The notes beneath the pieces were generated by a model, which did not search any database, had not been told where the DNA came from, and saw only the letters and a list, made by a program, of their open reading frames with translations. Shown here piece after piece: positions 24,121-32,771 of a stretch of DNA of 64,000 nucleotides. Both the position numbers and the translations under genes were made by a program. This DNA is from Sphingobium sp. KCTC 72723. Its GTDB lineage: Bacteria > Pseudomonadota > Alphaproteobacteria > Sphingomonadales > Sphingomonadaceae. Position 1 is the stretch's first letter. Every line of letters begins with the position of its first letter. Location: positions 4,186,001-4,250,000 of the forward strand of contig NZ_CP060388.1 of the NCBI RefSeq assembly GCF_014280435.1, given 5' to 3'.

Positions 24121-25014
24121 TCAGGCGCGCGGATGCGCGGCGCGATAGACGTCCATCAGGTGGGCTGCGTCCACCTGCGTATAGACTTGGGTGGACGACA
24201 GGCTGGCATGGCCCAGCAATTCCTGCAACGACCGCAAATCCGCCCCGCGCCCCAGCAGATGCGTCGCAAAGCTGTGGCGTAACGCATGGGGCGTCGTCCG
24301 ATCCGACAGGCCCAGCCGCCCGCGCGCACCCTGCACCGCGCGGCGAATCAGCGCAGGCGATAATGGTCCGCCCCGCGCGCCGCGAAACAACGGCTGGTTG
24401 CGCGCCTGTGGATGGGGGCATTGCTCGACATAGGCCAGCATCGCGTCGCGCACCTGCGGCAGCAGCGGGACCATCCGCGTCTTGTTGCGCTTGCCCGTTA
24501 CCCGCAGCACATCGCCCAGCGGCAGCACGTCACCCTGCAACCCCATCGCTTCGCCAATGCGCAGCCCCGCGCCATAAAGCAGCAGCAGCACTGCCCAATC
24601 GCGCGCGCCGATCCACGGCTCGCGCGCGCCCTCGGCAATGTCCTGCGCCAGCGCCACGACTTCATCAGGCGAAATGGGTCGGGGCAGGCCACGCTTGACC
24701 CGTGGGCCTTTCAACTGCGGGATCGCCGCATCCTCTCCCCCGCAAAAGCGCAAAAACCCGCGCACGGCAGACAATTCCCGTGCCGCCGACAGATTGCCGA
24801 TGCCATCCATCCGCCGCGCCGTCAGAAACGCGCGCAGGTCCGCCTGTTCCAGCTTTGCCAGCCGCGCCGCATCGGCGACTTGCCCATGATGTTCGGTCAG
24901 AAAGGCCTGCAACCGCTCCGCCGTGGCGACATAAGCCCGCACCGTATGAGTCGAGCGCCGCCGGTCGAGCGCCAGATGCGCGCGCCAGCGTTCGATAAGG
25001 TCGGATGCAGCCAT
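24121..25014 (-). CDS. xerC: XerC, tyrosine site-specific recombinase
   Basis: A 297-residue recombinase. N-terminal SAM-like DNA-binding domain (STHTVRAYVATAERLQAFL), then the catalytic domain with LYGAGLRIGEAMGL (Arg), GKRNKTRMVPL (Lys), HALRHSFATHLL (His-x-x-Arg), LGHASLSSTQVY (His) and the nucleophile Tyr in TQVYTQV. It resolves chromosome dimers at dif with XerD. Size and lack of island genes point to the housekeeping enzyme rather than an integron or phage integrase. Confidence 0.88.
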   Translation of the reverse strand: MAASDLIERWRAHLALDRRRSTHTVRAYVATAERLQAFLTEHHGQVADAARLAKLEQADLRAFLTARRMDGIGNLSAARELSAVRGFLRFCGGEDAAIPQLKGPRVKRGLPRPISPDEVVALAQDIAEGAREPWIGARDWAVLLLLYGAGLRIGEAMGLQGDVLPLGDVLRVTGKRNKTRMVPLLPQVRDAMLAYVEQCPHPQARNQPLFRGARGGPLSPALIRRAVQGARGRLGLSDRTTPHALRHSFATHLLGRGADLRSLQELLGHASLSSTQVYTQVDAAHLMDVYRAAHPRA

Positions 25015-25086
25015 ATCCCCGGTCTAGAGCAGGACGGAGGCCGATGGAATCCCTCCCGCCCTTGAAATCCAGCCGGAAAGTGGCAC

Positions 25087-25974
25087 ATGGACCTTATGGC
25101 ACTCCCTTTCGATCCGGCCGATCTGCCGACCGGCATAGCGATGCCGCTGTCTCCACTGGTGGCGCGGGTGCTGGCACCCAATCCATCGCCCTTTACCTAT
25201 ACCGGCACGCAAACCTATCTGGCCGGGGCGCACGATGTCGCAGTGATCGACCCCGGCCCGGACGATCCGGCGCATCTGGCCGCGCTGACTGCCGCCATCG
25301 CTGGCCGTCCGGTCGTCGCGATCCTCTGCACCCACACCCACCGCGACCACAGCCCCGCCGCGCGCCCCTTGAGCGACGCAACCGGCGCGCCGATCATCGG
25401 TTGCGCGCCGCTGACGCTGGACGATGACGGCCCGCGTGCCGACGCCGCGTTCGATGCGGCCTATCGCCCCGACCGGGTGCTGGGCGATGGCGACCGGGTG
25501 AGCGGGCAGGGCTGGACGCTGGAAGCCGTCACGACGCCCGGCCACACCTCCAACCACCTCTGCTTCGCCCTTTCGCAAGAACAGGCGTTGTTCACGGGCG
25601 ATCATGTCATGGGCTGGTCCACCAGCGTCATTTCGCCCCCCGATGGCGACATGAGCGCCTATATGCGCTCCATGCAGCGGCTGCTCGACCGGGACGACTA
25701 CGTCTATTACCCCGCCCATGGCGAACCGATCGACAATCCCCAGCGGCTGGTGCGCGGCATGATGGGTCATCGCAAGCAGCGGGAGGGGCAGATATTGCGC
25801 TTCCTCGAACGCAACGGCACCAGCGCCATCCCCGACATGGTCGCCGAAATGTACAAGGGCGTCGATCCGCGCCTGCACCCGGCCGCCGGGCGCTCGGTGC
25901 TGGCGCATCTCATTGATCTCGACGGGCGGGGCATCGCCGCGCCGCAGCCGGACGGACGATGGCAGATCGCCTGA
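25087..25974 (+). CDS. MBL-fold metallo-hydrolase (LACTB2-like)
   Basis: A 295-residue metallo-beta-lactamase-fold protein. The metal-binding motif THTHRDHSPAA and the later TTPGHTSNHLCF and FTGDHVMGWS supply the histidines and aspartates. A C-terminal winged-helix-like tail (residues 220-295) matches the LACTB2-type endoribonuclease/hydrolase group. Its stop lies inside the next gene (16-base overlap), so the pair is co-translated. An ATG at 25096 is an alternative start. Confidence 0.85.
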   Translation: MDLMALPFDPADLPTGIAMPLSPLVARVLAPNPSPFTYTGTQTYLAGAHDVAVIDPGPDDPAHLAALTAAIAGRPVVAILCTHTHRDHSPAARPLSDATGAPIIGCAPLTLDDDGPRADAAFDAAYRPDRVLGDGDRVSGQGWTLEAVTTPGHTSNHLCFALSQEQALFTGDHVMGWSTSVISPPDGDMSAYMRSMQRLLDRDDYVYYPAHGEPIDNPQRLVRGMMGHRKQREGQILRFLERNGTSAIPDMVAEMYKGVDPRLHPAAGRSVLAHLIDLDGRGIAAPQPDGRWQIA

Positions 25975-26678
25975 AACGCTACGCCGGGCCGGTGGCCGTC
26001 GCGCTGCTGATCCTGATCGTCGGCGGCGCGATGCTGGTCGGCTGGCAGCGCTATAATCGCGACTATGTCGTCAGCGTGGAGGATGACGGGTCCGCCGTGA
26101 CCAAGGTGATCGCCGCGCGCATCGCCGGGACCAGCAGCCTCAAAGTGTCGGAAATGTCCGGCACCATACAAAGCACGGCGCAGGACGTGCGCGGCTTTGG
26201 CCTGCTCAAATCCGACCAGTTGGTGAAAATGCCCTTCACGGTCGATTATTTCGTGGACGTCAGCCGCCTGTCCGCAAGCGATCTGGAATGGAATCCGCAG
26301 ACCCGCACCCTCATCGTCCATGCGCCCGACGTTGCGCCGGGCCGCCCCAATGTCGATGAAAGCCGCCGCACGCTGGTTCGCACCGGCGGGCTGTTCGTGA
26401 CCCGGCAGGCGGGCGAGGCACTTAACCGCCGCGTGTCCGCCCATGCGCAACAGCGCGCGCAGGCCACCGCGCGCGCGCCCGAACGCATGGCGCAGGCGCG
26501 CGATTATGGCCGTGCGGCGATCGGCCGGCTGATGGCCGCCCCGCTCGCCGCCGCCGGATTTGGCGACGCGCAGGTGGTCGTCACCTTTCCGCCAGAACGC
26601 ACCGCCCGCAACGGCGAACAATGGGACGTGACCACGCCGCTGAACGAGGTACTGGCCAACACGCCGCCACAGCGTTAG
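25959..26678 (+). CDS. DUF4230-type membrane-anchored protein
   Basis: A 239-residue protein with one N-terminal membrane helix (PVAVALLILIVGGAMLVGW) and an extracytoplasmic domain containing VDYFVDVSRLSASDLEW and TLIVHAPDVAPG, the pattern of DUF4230. Function unknown. Overlaps the MBL gene by 16 bases. Confidence 0.75.
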   Translation: MADRLKRYAGPVAVALLILIVGGAMLVGWQRYNRDYVVSVEDDGSAVTKVIAARIAGTSSLKVSEMSGTIQSTAQDVRGFGLLKSDQLVKMPFTVDYFVDVSRLSASDLEWNPQTRTLIVHAPDVAPGRPNVDESRRTLVRTGGLFVTRQAGEALNRRVSAHAQQRAQATARAPERMAQARDYGRAAIGRLMAAPLAAAGFGDAQVVVTFPPERTARNGEQWDVTTPLNEVLANTPPQR

Positions 26679-26709
26679 GGCGCAGTCGAGGACCGAGGAG
26701 TTACAGGGT

Positions 26710-27696
26710 ATGAACGCTATCACCGGCATCCCGCAGGGTACGGACCTGCGCGCGGAAATCGATCGGCTGCGCAAGGAACGCAACGCCGTCATCCTTGGTC
26801 ATTATTACCAAAGCCCGGAAATTCAGGATCTGTCCGATTTCGTCGGCGATTCGCTTGAACTGTCGCGCAAAGCGGCGGAAACCGACGCTGACGTCATTGC
26901 CTTTTGCGGCGTGCGCTTCATGGCCGAAACCGCCAAGATATTGTCGCCCGACAAGATCGTCATCCTGCCCGACATGGACGCCGGATGCAGCCTGGAAGAC
27001 TCCTGCCCCCCCGCCCAGTTCAAGGCGTTTCGCGAAGCCCACCCGGACCATATCGCCTTGAGCTACATCAACTGCTCGGCCGAAGTGAAGGCGCTGTCCG
27101 ACATCATCGTGACGTCCTCGTCCGCCGAAAAGATCCTGTCGCAAATCCCCAAGGACCAGAAGATCATTTTCGGTCCCGACAAGCATCTGGGCGGCTATCT
27201 CAAGCGCAAGCTGGGCCGCGACATGCTGTTGTGGCCGGGCGTGTGCATCGTGCATGAAGCCTTCAGCGAGACCGAATTGCTGAAACTGAAACTGCTGCAC
27301 CCCGACGCGCCGATCGCCGCCCACCCCGAATGTCCGCCCTATATCGTCGATCATGCCGACTATGTCGGATCGACCAGCGGCATCCTCGACTTTGCCAAGA
27401 CGATGCCCGGCGACACGCTGATCGTTGCCACCGAACCGCATATCATCCACCAGATGGAAAAGGCGGTCCCGCACAAGCATTTCATCGGCGCGCCCGGCGC
27501 GGACGGCAACTGCAACTGCAACATCTGCCCCTATATGGCGCTCAACACGATGGAAAAGCTGTATATTTCCCTGCGCGACTTGCAGCCCCGCATTGAAATG
27601 AACGAAACCCTGCGCCTCGCCGCAAAAAAGAGCCTCGACCGGATGCTGGAAATGGCCAGCGGCACGGTAGGGCAGGGGGATGTCGGCGCGCGATGA
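26710..27696 (+). CDS. nadA: NadA, quinolinate synthase
   Basis: A 328-residue [4Fe-4S] enzyme that condenses iminoaspartate with dihydroxyacetone phosphate. Motifs: LGHYYQSPEIQDLSDFVGDS, and cluster cysteines in SYINCSAEVK, HPECPPYIVDHADYVGSTSG and NCNCNICPYMALN. Its last bases overlap the nadC start by four (ATGA). The usual partner nadB (aspartate oxidase) is not next to it. Confidence 0.94.
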   Translation: MNAITGIPQGTDLRAEIDRLRKERNAVILGHYYQSPEIQDLSDFVGDSLELSRKAAETDADVIAFCGVRFMAETAKILSPDKIVILPDMDAGCSLEDSCPPAQFKAFREAHPDHIALSYINCSAEVKALSDIIVTSSSAEKILSQIPKDQKIIFGPDKHLGGYLKRKLGRDMLLWPGVCIVHEAFSETELLKLKLLHPDAPIAAHPECPPYIVDHADYVGSTSGILDFAKTMPGDTLIVATEPHIIHQMEKAVPHKHFIGAPGADGNCNCNICPYMALNTMEKLYISLRDLQPRIEMNETLRLAAKKSLDRMLEMASGTVGQGDVGAR

Positions 27697-28556
27697 CTGT
27701 CTCGTCCCCTGCCTTCAGTCTGGCCGGTTTCGACCTTGCCACCTTCGTAGCCGCCACGCTGGCGGAGGATCTGGGACCGGACAATCGCGACGTCACCAGT
27801 GAGGCGGTGATTCCCGCCGATGCGATCTTCGACGGAGTGATGGACAGCCGGGACACAGTGACGCTGGCCGGACTGCCGATCGCGGCGGCTTTCTTCCGCG
27901 CGCTCGACCCCGATGTGGAAATCGCACTGCTGGCCCAGGATGGCGATCGGGTGGCGGCGGGGACCGACATCCTGCGCATCCGGGGCAAGGCCCGCGCGAT
28001 GCTGACGGCGGAACGGTCCGCGCTCAACACCGTCCAGCATCTGACGGGCATAGCCACCATGGCGCGCGCCTATGTCGACGCCATCGCCGGGACCGGCGCG
28101 ACATTGCTGGATACGCGCAAGACTATTCCGGGCCTGCGCATCCTTGAAAAATACGCCACCCGCATGGGCGGCGCGACCAATCACCGCATGGGGCTTTGGG
28201 ATGCGGCGATGATCAAGGATAATCATGTTGCCGTCGCCGGATCGGTGGAGGAAGCCGTGCGCCGCGCCGTCGCCGCCGGGGTCGCCAGCATCATCGTGGA
28301 AGTCGACCGGATCGACCAGATCGAACCCGCGCTGGCCGCTGGCGCAACCCATTTGCTGCTCGACAATATGGACGCGGCCACACTGCGCGGCGCGGTCACA
28401 CTGGTTGGCGGGCGCGTGCCGACCGAAGCGTCGGGCGGCGTCACGCTCGACACCATCCGGGCAAAGGCGGAAACCGGCGTCACCTATATCAGCGTCGGCC
28501 GCCTGACCCAGTCGGCCCCTGCCGCCGACATCGGATTGGATTTCGCTTATGCATAA
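27693..28556 (+). CDS. nadC: NadC, nicotinate-nucleotide pyrophosphorylase
   Basis: A 287-residue enzyme converting quinolinate and PRPP to nicotinate mononucleotide. Motifs: LAEDLGPDNRDVTSEAVIP, ERSALNTVQHLTGIAT, LLDTRKTIPGLR, MGLWDAAMIKDNH, EASGGVTLDTI. Translationally coupled to nadA; its end overlaps the RNase T2 gene by eight bases. Confidence 0.94.
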   Translation: MTVSSPAFSLAGFDLATFVAATLAEDLGPDNRDVTSEAVIPADAIFDGVMDSRDTVTLAGLPIAAAFFRALDPDVEIALLAQDGDRVAAGTDILRIRGKARAMLTAERSALNTVQHLTGIATMARAYVDAIAGTGATLLDTRKTIPGLRILEKYATRMGGATNHRMGLWDAAMIKDNHVAVAGSVEEAVRRAVAAGVASIIVEVDRIDQIEPALAAGATHLLLDNMDAATLRGAVTLVGGRVPTEASGGVTLDTIRAKAETGVTYISVGRLTQSAPAADIGLDFAYA

Positions 28557-29256
28557 GTTGCTGGCTGCTTTGCTGTTGATCGCTGCGCCCGGCACGGCGC
28601 TGGCGCAGGCGAACCAATGCCGCTTGCCCGCGATGATCGCGCGTCCGCATGTGGAGGGACCAACTGTCGACGATCCCAAGCGTATCCTGCCGATCGGCTA
28701 TTACACGCTCGCGGTCAGCTGGACGCCGCAATATTGCAAGACGTCGCGCGGCGGCGCGCGCGATGCGCTCCAGTGTCGATCGGACAATGATTTCGCCTTC
28801 ACCCTGCATGGCCTGTGGCCCGACGGATATGGCAGGGAATGGCCGCAATATTGCAAGCCGTCCGGCCTGCTGCCGCGCAAGGTGATCCGCGATCATCTGT
28901 GCGCGACGCCGTCTGTCCAACTGATCCAGCATGAATGGGAAAAACACGGCACCTGTATGCCGACGACCCCGACCAGATTTTTCGCCCTGTCGCGCCAGCT
29001 TTATTCCGCGCTGCGCTACCCGGACATGGCGGCGCTGGCGCAGCGGCCGACCCTGTCGGCTGGAGATTTCAGAGCGGCTTTCGCGGCACGAAATAAGGGC
29101 ATGGTCGCGGACGGCCTGCGCCTGAACGTCACACGCGACGGCGCGCTCAGCGAAGTGTGGATCTGTATGGATCGCAAATATCGCTACATCGCCTGTCCGC
29201 CGCAGCAGGGCGGAGTCGCGAACCGCGCGCAATTGCGGATCGAACCGCCGCGCTGA
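28549..29256 (+). CDS. secreted RNase T2-family ribonuclease
   Basis: A 235-residue protein with signal peptide MHKLLAALLLIAAPGTALA and both catalytic segments: CAS I FTLHGLWPDG and CAS II HEWEKHGTC. It should cut single-stranded RNA in the periplasm through a 2',3'-cyclic phosphate. The start overlaps the nadC stop, so it may be expressed from the nad operon, perhaps to recover nucleotides. Confidence 0.9.
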   Translation: MHKLLAALLLIAAPGTALAQANQCRLPAMIARPHVEGPTVDDPKRILPIGYYTLAVSWTPQYCKTSRGGARDALQCRSDNDFAFTLHGLWPDGYGREWPQYCKPSGLLPRKVIRDHLCATPSVQLIQHEWEKHGTCMPTTPTRFFALSRQLYSALRYPDMAALAQRPTLSAGDFRAAFAARNKGMVADGLRLNVTRDGALSEVWICMDRKYRYIACPPQQGGVANRAQLRIEPPR

Positions 29257-29258
29257 TC

Positions 29259-29681
29259 CTACCCGTCGATCATCGCGGTCGACGGATGATGCCGGTCCAG
29301 ATGCCTGCGGATGATGCGCAGGTTGCGCGTGTTGGAGCGGAAGGCGAAATCGAAAATATCCCCGGCGAAGGGTATCGCCCCGACCAGCGTATCGACCCCG
29401 ACATTGGCGGCCATGCGCGTCAGTTGCCATTTCGACATGCCAAGGTTGCGGGCTTCCCACACCATCCACGCGCCCATCGACGCGGTGGCCAGGTCGCCGA
29501 TGACCGGGATCAGCCCGACGATCGTGTCCAGCCCGACCCGGCGGTTGATGCCGGGAATGACGAACAACCCTTCCAGCAATTGTTCCATCGCTTCGATCCG
29601 GCGGCGGACGGACGCTGCGTCGCGGCCCATGCCGGGTATCGCGCGCGCGGCGGCTTCGAACTGGTTGGGTGAAATCGCCAT
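29259..29681 (-). CDS. DUF4112 membrane protein
   Basis: A 140-residue protein with the DUF4112 pattern: FVIPGINRRVGLDTIVGLIP, then GMSKWQLTRMAANVGVDTLV, VGAIPFAGDIFDFAFRSN, and NLRIIRRHLDRH. Two hydrophobic segments suggest membrane association. Function unknown. It ends 2 bases from the convergent RNase T2 stop. Confidence 0.83.
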   Translation of the reverse strand: MAISPNQFEAAARAIPGMGRDAASVRRRIEAMEQLLEGLFVIPGINRRVGLDTIVGLIPVIGDLATASMGAWMVWEARNLGMSKWQLTRMAANVGVDTLVGAIPFAGDIFDFAFRSNTRNLRIIRRHLDRHHPSTAMIDG

Positions 29682-29706
29682 GGGGCTTGTCGTCTCCTTG
29701 CACCCT

Positions 29707-31203
29707 TCACTTGGTGTCGCGCAGCAGCCGGTTCAATGGGTGGCGTGCGCGGGGGGAGGGCAGGAAGCCGTTGAGCCGCCGCGACACCAGCGACCAGCGG
29801 ATCGGCGTGCCAAGCGGAATATAGCCATTATGCGCCATCATCAGCGCTTCGGCGTCCGCAATGCGGGCGCTGCGTTCATCGGCTGAACTGGCCAGGCTGG
29901 CGGCCTGCAACTGCGCATCGGCTTCCCGGCTGCAATGGACTTTGCGCGCGCACCCGATGCGGCCCAGATACCAGAGCGCGCTGTCATAGGCGGCCACTTC
30001 ATCGACCATCCTAAGGTCGGCCTGCGCGCGCATATCGACCCGAACGGCCACCAGTCCGATCGCCGCCAGATCGCGCCGCACCAGCCCGAACAGCAAGGTC
30101 GCGCCCGGTCCCTTGGGCAGGGCAATGCGGATCGGGGGCGGCGCACCATTCGCTTCGCGCCAACGGGCCACGGCATCGGCAGCCTGCACCCGCCGTTCGG
30201 GCAGCGGCAGCGCCGCCCATTCCGCCACGCTTGGCGGGCGCGGCAGGTCCATCTGGTCCGGCACGATCCGTTCGCTCGTCGCCCATCCGCCCAGCGGCAG
30301 GAAGGGGGGCAACTGGCTGCGGTCGATCGCCATGTTGATCGCCGCGCGCACGCTCGCATCGTCGATCAGCGGGCCGTCCCCCGTCACTGCCAGCCCGAAC
30401 AATCCCTGCACCGGGTCGGCGCGCACGGCATTGCGCTCTACCCCGGCAGGGACCAGCAGCGGAAGATCGGTAAAGCGCCCGCCCAGCACTAATGCCGCGC
30501 CACCCTGCTGAAACCGCACGATCGCCATCGCCGCCCGTTCGGCCCGCAATACGCGCAGGTCGCGTGGCGGCGTCGCTTCGTCCTCGCCATCGGCACCGCC
30601 CGGCTGATCGGCTGGCGTCAGCATGACGGCGCTGCCCTGTCGCGTGCGCCGGTACGGACCCGTGCCGCCTTCGCGGGTCAGCACCGCCATTTGCGGCTGC
30701 GCCAGCATCTGGAGCAGATAGGGGCGGGCGGCGGCCAGTTTGATTTCGATCACTTCGCCCGTCATCGGCACCACCGTCTGCACTGCATCGAGCGGCCCGT
30801 CGGGGTCCAGCCGACGCAACGCCGCGATCCGCGCCGTCAGCATCCGGGCGACATCGGTCGCCGTGACGCGCGTGCCATTGCCCCAGAATGCACGGCGGAT
30901 GCGGAAGATATAGCTGCGCCCGTCATCCTCGACGATCCAGCGCTGGGCCAGGGCAGGCAATATGTCGCCACTGGCGTCGAACGCGACCAGCCCCTGCGCG
31001 GTGGCTTCCAATATCAGCTTCGCCCCCGGATCGGGCAGGTTCTGCAACGGTCGCGCCAGATCGTCGGCATCGCCGACCACGCTGACCGCCACTGGCCCGC
31101 TCGCTTCGCCCGAACAGCCCGAAAGTGCCGCGCAACAGGCCATCATCGCCGCAAGGGCAAGGCGATGGAAGCGCCGGGAAGAAGGATGGGAAGCAGCTAT
31201 CAC
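29707..31203 (-). CDS. peptide/solute-binding lipoprotein (SBP_bac_5 type)
   Basis: A 498-residue protein with lipoprotein signal (CAALSGC lipobox near residue 29) and the extracellular solute-binding family 5 layout: ILPALAQRWIVEDDGRSYIF, FWGNGTRVTATDVARML, and DASVRAAINMAIDRSQLPPF. This family feeds dipeptide/oligopeptide ABC importers, but no permease or ATPase lies nearby, so it is an orphan or acts with a distant transporter. Cluster-mate of DUF4112 on the same strand (25-base gap). Confidence 0.8.
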   Translation of the reverse strand: MIAASHPSSRRFHRLALAAMMACCAALSGCSGEASGPVAVSVVGDADDLARPLQNLPDPGAKLILEATAQGLVAFDASGDILPALAQRWIVEDDGRSYIFRIRRAFWGNGTRVTATDVARMLTARIAALRRLDPDGPLDAVQTVVPMTGEVIEIKLAAARPYLLQMLAQPQMAVLTREGGTGPYRRTRQGSAVMLTPADQPGGADGEDEATPPRDLRVLRAERAAMAIVRFQQGGAALVLGGRFTDLPLLVPAGVERNAVRADPVQGLFGLAVTGDGPLIDDASVRAAINMAIDRSQLPPFLPLGGWATSERIVPDQMDLPRPPSVAEWAALPLPERRVQAADAVARWREANGAPPPIRIALPKGPGATLLFGLVRRDLAAIGLVAVRVDMRAQADLRMVDEVAAYDSALWYLGRIGCARKVHCSREADAQLQAASLASSADERSARIADAEALMMAHNGYIPLGTPIRWSLVSRRLNGFLPSPRARHPLNRLLRDTK

Positions 31204-31275
31204 GGGACCGTCACCCTAGCCTGCCATGCTGCCACCGCCAACCATGATGGCATCATCATCCGCAATAGGAAAAAC

Positions 31276-31289
31276 GTCATAAAAATGAC
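31276..31289. promoter_or_regulatory. inverted repeat upstream of the OprP-like porin
   Basis: GTCAT-AAAA-ATGAC, a perfect 5-base dyad in an A/T-rich stretch 66 bases before the porin ATG. GTCAT is part of the Pho-box half-site; only a suggestion of phosphate control. Confidence 0.35.
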
Positions 31290-31354
31290 TTATATACTAC
31301 GCCATATTGTAACTTGATGGTCATATTGGCGACCCGGAAACACCGGGGACATAT

Positions 31355-32767
31355 ATGACACCGCAATCTCGACTCGCCGCCGGCACTGCGCTGGCCCTGT
31401 TGCTGGCGCCGCTTCCGGTCGCTGCGCAGGCCATGGACGCGGCGGAGGCAGAGGCTTTGCGCGCGCAGGTCGCGGCTCTGAAGGCGCAGGTAGACCGGCT
31501 GGAAGCACGGTTGAACAACACGCCACCCACTGTCTCTGTCGCTGTCGCCAAAACGGAACAAGCCGCTGAAACGACAGCGGTTTCCCCGGCCAAAGTCGCG
31601 CAGGCAAAACCGGCGGGCGACACCGCAATCAACTGGAAGGGCGGACCTGTATTCACCAGGGGCGCGGCCAGTTTCCACGTCAAGGGTCGCATCCAATATG
31701 ATGCTGGCCTGCTCATGACCCCGGCCAGCGTGAACGACCGGGCCAAGGGCTATGGCAATGAATTGCGCCGCCTGCGGCTGGGCGGGGAAGGGCAGTTGGG
31801 CGGCGGATTCGGCTACAAGCTGGAACTGGAGCTGTCGGACAATGTCTCCGATCTGGTCGACACGTTCATCACCTATGAAAAGGGCAAGTGGCTCGTCACG
31901 CTGGGCAATCACAATGCCTTCCAGTCGCTCGACGAACTGATCGGCGACACTGGCGGTTCGGTGATGGAACGCGCCGCCTTTACCGACGCTTTCGGGTTTG
32001 AACGGCGTCTGGGCCTGTCCGCCCAATATCGTTCCGGCATCCTGCTGGCGCAGGCGGGCATCTTCTCCGACAGCGCCGATTCGCTGACCAATGCGTCGGA
32101 CGGTGCCAATGGTGGCGACGAAAATAACAGCTATGGCGTCGATGGCCGCATCGTGCTGGCCCCCAAATTCGGCGCGACCCAGCTTCATTTCGGCGCATCG
32201 GCCCATTGGCGTGACTTTCAGCGCCTGTCCGAAACGCCCCAGCGCTACCGCCAGCGCGCCTATCTCCACACCGGCAACAGCCGCTTTCTGGCGACGCCCA
32301 ACATCCCGGCGGATGGCGAAAGCCATTATGGCGTCGAACTGGCTGGCACTCGCGGTCCGCTCTGGTGGGCGGGGGAAGGGCATTGGCTGCGCGTGTCGCG
32401 TCCCGGCCTGTCGGACCCCACTTTCTTCGGCGGCTATGGCGAAGTGGGCTATGTGTTCACCGGCGAAACGCGCGGATACAAGAACGGCATATTAGGCACC
32501 GTCAAACCCGCCCGCCCAATGGGCAGCGGCGGCTGGGGCGCGTTGCAGGCGACGGTGCGCTACGACTATCTGAACATGAACGACAAGGGCATCGTCGGCG
32601 GCACCCAGAACGCCGTCATTGCTGCGCTGGTGTGGACGCCGATCGAAAATCTGCGCTTCAACATCAATTACGGCCATCTCGACTATACCAACGCGGCGAT
32701 CCTGGCCGGTACGAAGCGGGACTATGGCGTCGATGTCGTGGGCTGGCGCGCGGAACTGGATTTCTGA
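31355..32767 (+). CDS. OprO/OprP-type phosphate-selective porin
   Basis: A 470-residue outer-membrane protein. Signal peptide to about residue 25 (ALLLAPLPVAAQA), then a short coiled coil (AEALRAQVAALKAQVDRLEA) for trimerisation, then a 16-strand-type barrel (FHVKGRIQYDAGLL, RLRLGGEGQLGGGFGYKLE) ending in phenylalanine (WRAELDF). This is the OprO_P family, usually taking up phosphate or polyphosphate. Convergent with chvG, 4 bases apart. Confidence 0.87.
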   Translation: MTPQSRLAAGTALALLLAPLPVAAQAMDAAEAEALRAQVAALKAQVDRLEARLNNTPPTVSVAVAKTEQAAETTAVSPAKVAQAKPAGDTAINWKGGPVFTRGAASFHVKGRIQYDAGLLMTPASVNDRAKGYGNELRRLRLGGEGQLGGGFGYKLELELSDNVSDLVDTFITYEKGKWLVTLGNHNAFQSLDELIGDTGGSVMERAAFTDAFGFERRLGLSAQYRSGILLAQAGIFSDSADSLTNASDGANGGDENNSYGVDGRIVLAPKFGATQLHFGASAHWRDFQRLSETPQRYRQRAYLHTGNSRFLATPNIPADGESHYGVELAGTRGPLWWAGEGHWLRVSRPGLSDPTFFGGYGEVGYVFTGETRGYKNGILGTVKPARPMGSGGWGALQATVRYDYLNMNDKGIVGGTQNAVIAALVWTPIENLRFNINYGHLDYTNAAILAGTKRDYGVDVVGWRAELDF

Positions 32768-32771
32768 CGGT

